Source of the DNA: Hirudinaria manillensis
Lineage: Eukaryota > Annelida > Clitellata > Hirudinida > Hirudinidae
Direction: 5' to 3'
Assembly: GCA_034509925.1 (NCBI GenBank)
Contig: CM067530.1
Location: 4,728,501-4,792,500 of the forward strand
Length of the DNA: 64,000 nt
In this document: positions 57,501-60,500 of the stretch, piece after piece
Layout: each line of letters starts with the position of its first letter
Position numbering within the stretch: the stretch's first letter is position 1
Notes under the pieces: generated by a model
Databases searched by the model: none
What the model saw: only the letters and a program-made list of their open reading frames with translations
What the model was told of the DNA's origin: nothing
Translations under genes and position numbers: made by a program

Positions 57501-60500
57501 CTCTCATTCGCCTGTGGATAGGTTCCCTCTCTTCCATCTCCTGATCCGTTCTTGGGAGATGTTTTACTAGACTTTTGAGTCGGAGGTCACTCAGGGGAGT
57601 TCTCAAAGCTCTCCCTAGGAGTTTCTCTGCCGGCGACTTCAAATCCGTCAAAGACGTGCATGGCGTTGTCCGGTAAGTCAGCAGAAATTTCTGGAGCGCA
57701 TCCTCCATAACCTCCTCCCCCTGCAGCTTTTGTAGTGTACGCTTGAATGTGTCCACAAAACGCTCAGCTTGTCCATTGCAGTGAGGTTGGTAGGGCGGTG
57801 ACTTGACGTGTTGCATTCCATTCCTCTGACAGAACTCTTGGAACTCCTTCGACGTGAACTGTGTCCCATTGTCCGAAACTATCACTTTTGGGTATCCCTG
57901 CTGCGCAAAAATCCTACCCAGTTCTCTGATTGTGGCAGTGGATGTTGAAGTCCTCATCTTAATAACTTCAGGCCACTTGGAGAAGGCCTCCACCACGATT
58001 AAGAACATCACTCCTTCAATCGGGCCGGCAAAATCAATATGGACCCTCTCTCAGGCACAATCCGGTTTCGGCCATGGCGTCAGTTCGTTCCTGACAGGCA
58101 TCTTTGCAGCCAACTGGCATGAACTGCAAAGTCTCACTCTGTCTTCGATGTCCCTGTCAATTCCTTGCCAGTAAACATGCAGTCGAGCTAGCATTTTCAT
58201 TCTAGTTGTCCCAGGATGTCCCTCGTGCAGCATCTTCAAAATTCGGCCTTGCAGGGCTGATGGGATCACGGCTCGTGTTCCCATGAAGAGTGCACCTTCA
58301 TGGACTGACAGGTCCTTAGAACGGCTGTGGAAGGCGTGCAGAGTCGATCCAGCCCGGAAACTAGGCCATCTACCCGTTCTTACACTTTCAATAACCAATT
58401 TTAGCTTATTTGCTTATTTAGCAATTTTTGTCTTCTCTTTCCAGATCGTCCAGGAGGCCTCTCATTGAACGCATATCTGGCACAAAAGACGAGTAGTAGC
58501 TTATCATACCTAAGAACGATTTCAGCTGCTTTTGATCCTTAGGCGCTGGCATTCCGACAATTGCTTGTATTTTCTCAGGATCTGGCCGACGGCCATCTTT
58601 TGAAACCACGTGTCCCAAGAATCAACTTCTGTTGATTTCAGGTTTTGCGAAGGAGCACTTCTCCATTCTGACGCGGAAACCACAATCTGCAATTCTTTCA
58701 AACAAAGCCTGAACGTTATTGTTGTGCTCTAGAATTGTTGATCCTGTCACGATGACATCATCTAGATATGCCGCACAGCCATTAAGTCCTGTGATCATTC
58801 GATCCATGGCTTCTTGGAAAATGCCAGGTGCGCATTTGACTCCGAAGGGTAAACGCTGGTACTGGAACAGGCCCTTGTGTGTATTTATCGTCACCAGTTC
58901 CTTCGAGTCATCTTCGACTTCCATCTGTAAATATGCGTCTGCGAAGTCGATCTGAGTAAACCAAGCGCCTTGGTTTAGACGAGCAAAGATTTCGTCGGGG
59001 GTTGGCAGAGGGTGACGGTGCATCTCGAGTGCGTCGTTTAAACCTGTCTTGAAATCAGCACAAATACGGACTGATCCGCTCTTCTTGGCCACTACAACAA
59101 TTGGGGCAGCTATAGTCCACTTTTTTCAGGACTCCTTGTTGCACTAGACGCTCCAGCTCTGTGTTGACTGCTTCCTCCCGAGCGAACGTAATCTTCCTCT
59201 GTCGGCAAAAGGTCGGACGAACTCCCTGTCTCACAATCAACTGTGCTCGAGTCTTACATATGCCCAACTCCTCTTCGAAAACATCCGGGAACCTTTCAGC
59301 CAAACTCTTGGCAAGTTGTCTCCCTTCTTCTTCTGGCTTCTGCTCAATTTTGCAGCAGATGGCATTGAAGGCTTTCTGTAGAGGTGGCAGCTGATTCATC
59401 CACTCGATGCCCAACAGTTGATCTACGTTTTCAGCCACATAGCAGCGACCGTGGCCTGAAAATCCTCCGCAGGTGAACTTAACATCAAATTGGCCCAGGA
59501 CCTCAATCGGCGTTCCATTTGCAGCTCCCAGTGAAGTCGTCGTTCCTTCCAGAGATGGCGAACCTATCTGCTCCCATGCGTCTCTGCTTATTATCGTGAC
59601 GTCTGCACCAGAGTCCAACTTCATTCTGACCTTGGTTTCTCCGAAGCTATCTTCAGCGTACCTGCGATTGGTCCTGAGATCCGTATTGATTTTTCTGACT
59701 CGCCCCTTGAATTTCGATTCCTTTCTGTGGCAGTCCTTCTGTGGGCAATCCTTCTTGAAATGCGACAAGGATCCACAGATGAAGCAGGCACCCTTGGACG
59801 ATTCTCGAGGATTTTCTTTGCTAGGGAAAATATGTCGAGTCTTCTTCCTATGGTAACCTCTTCGTACTGCATTCACAGCCTGCATGCCGTCTACCATGTC
59901 GGTGTCCTTCCCCAGACTGACAAGGTTCTCACACTCATTTACCATGTCTTCTAGAGTGCATCCTTCCTGCTTCTCCAGCTTCGACACGAGTGCGCCTGTC
60001 TTGTCTGCATCCGACAACTGCATTGCGTGATCTCCTTCTTCAAACCGTCCCGTCCACTTGGATGGGGGCGCCCCGGACTCAGGATCATAACTGGATTGAG
60101 TTACCTGTCCCATGACCTCTGGGGGTAGATCTGATTTTCTGTCTGTCGCTATGGCTTCTTTATACTGAGGTTTCAGGGACTGGAGCAATTGCAGCAATGC
60201 TTCTTCCCATCGACGGTTCTCCTCGTCTCGGCGGAGATCTTTCTCACGACGGCGAATTTCTTCCTCGCGACGGCGAGTTTCCTCCTCCTCACGACGACGA
60301 ATTTCTTCCTCGCGACGGCGAATTTCTTCCTCCTCACGACGACGAATTTCTTCATCGCGACGGCGAATTTCTTCATCGCGACGGCGAATTTCTTCCTCGC
60401 GACGGCGAGTCTCTTCTTTGCGACGTTCATCGTCGCGTCGTTGATTTTCTTCCATGAACATCGTCATCATGGTCAAAAATTTATCCTCAGTAGCCATCCT

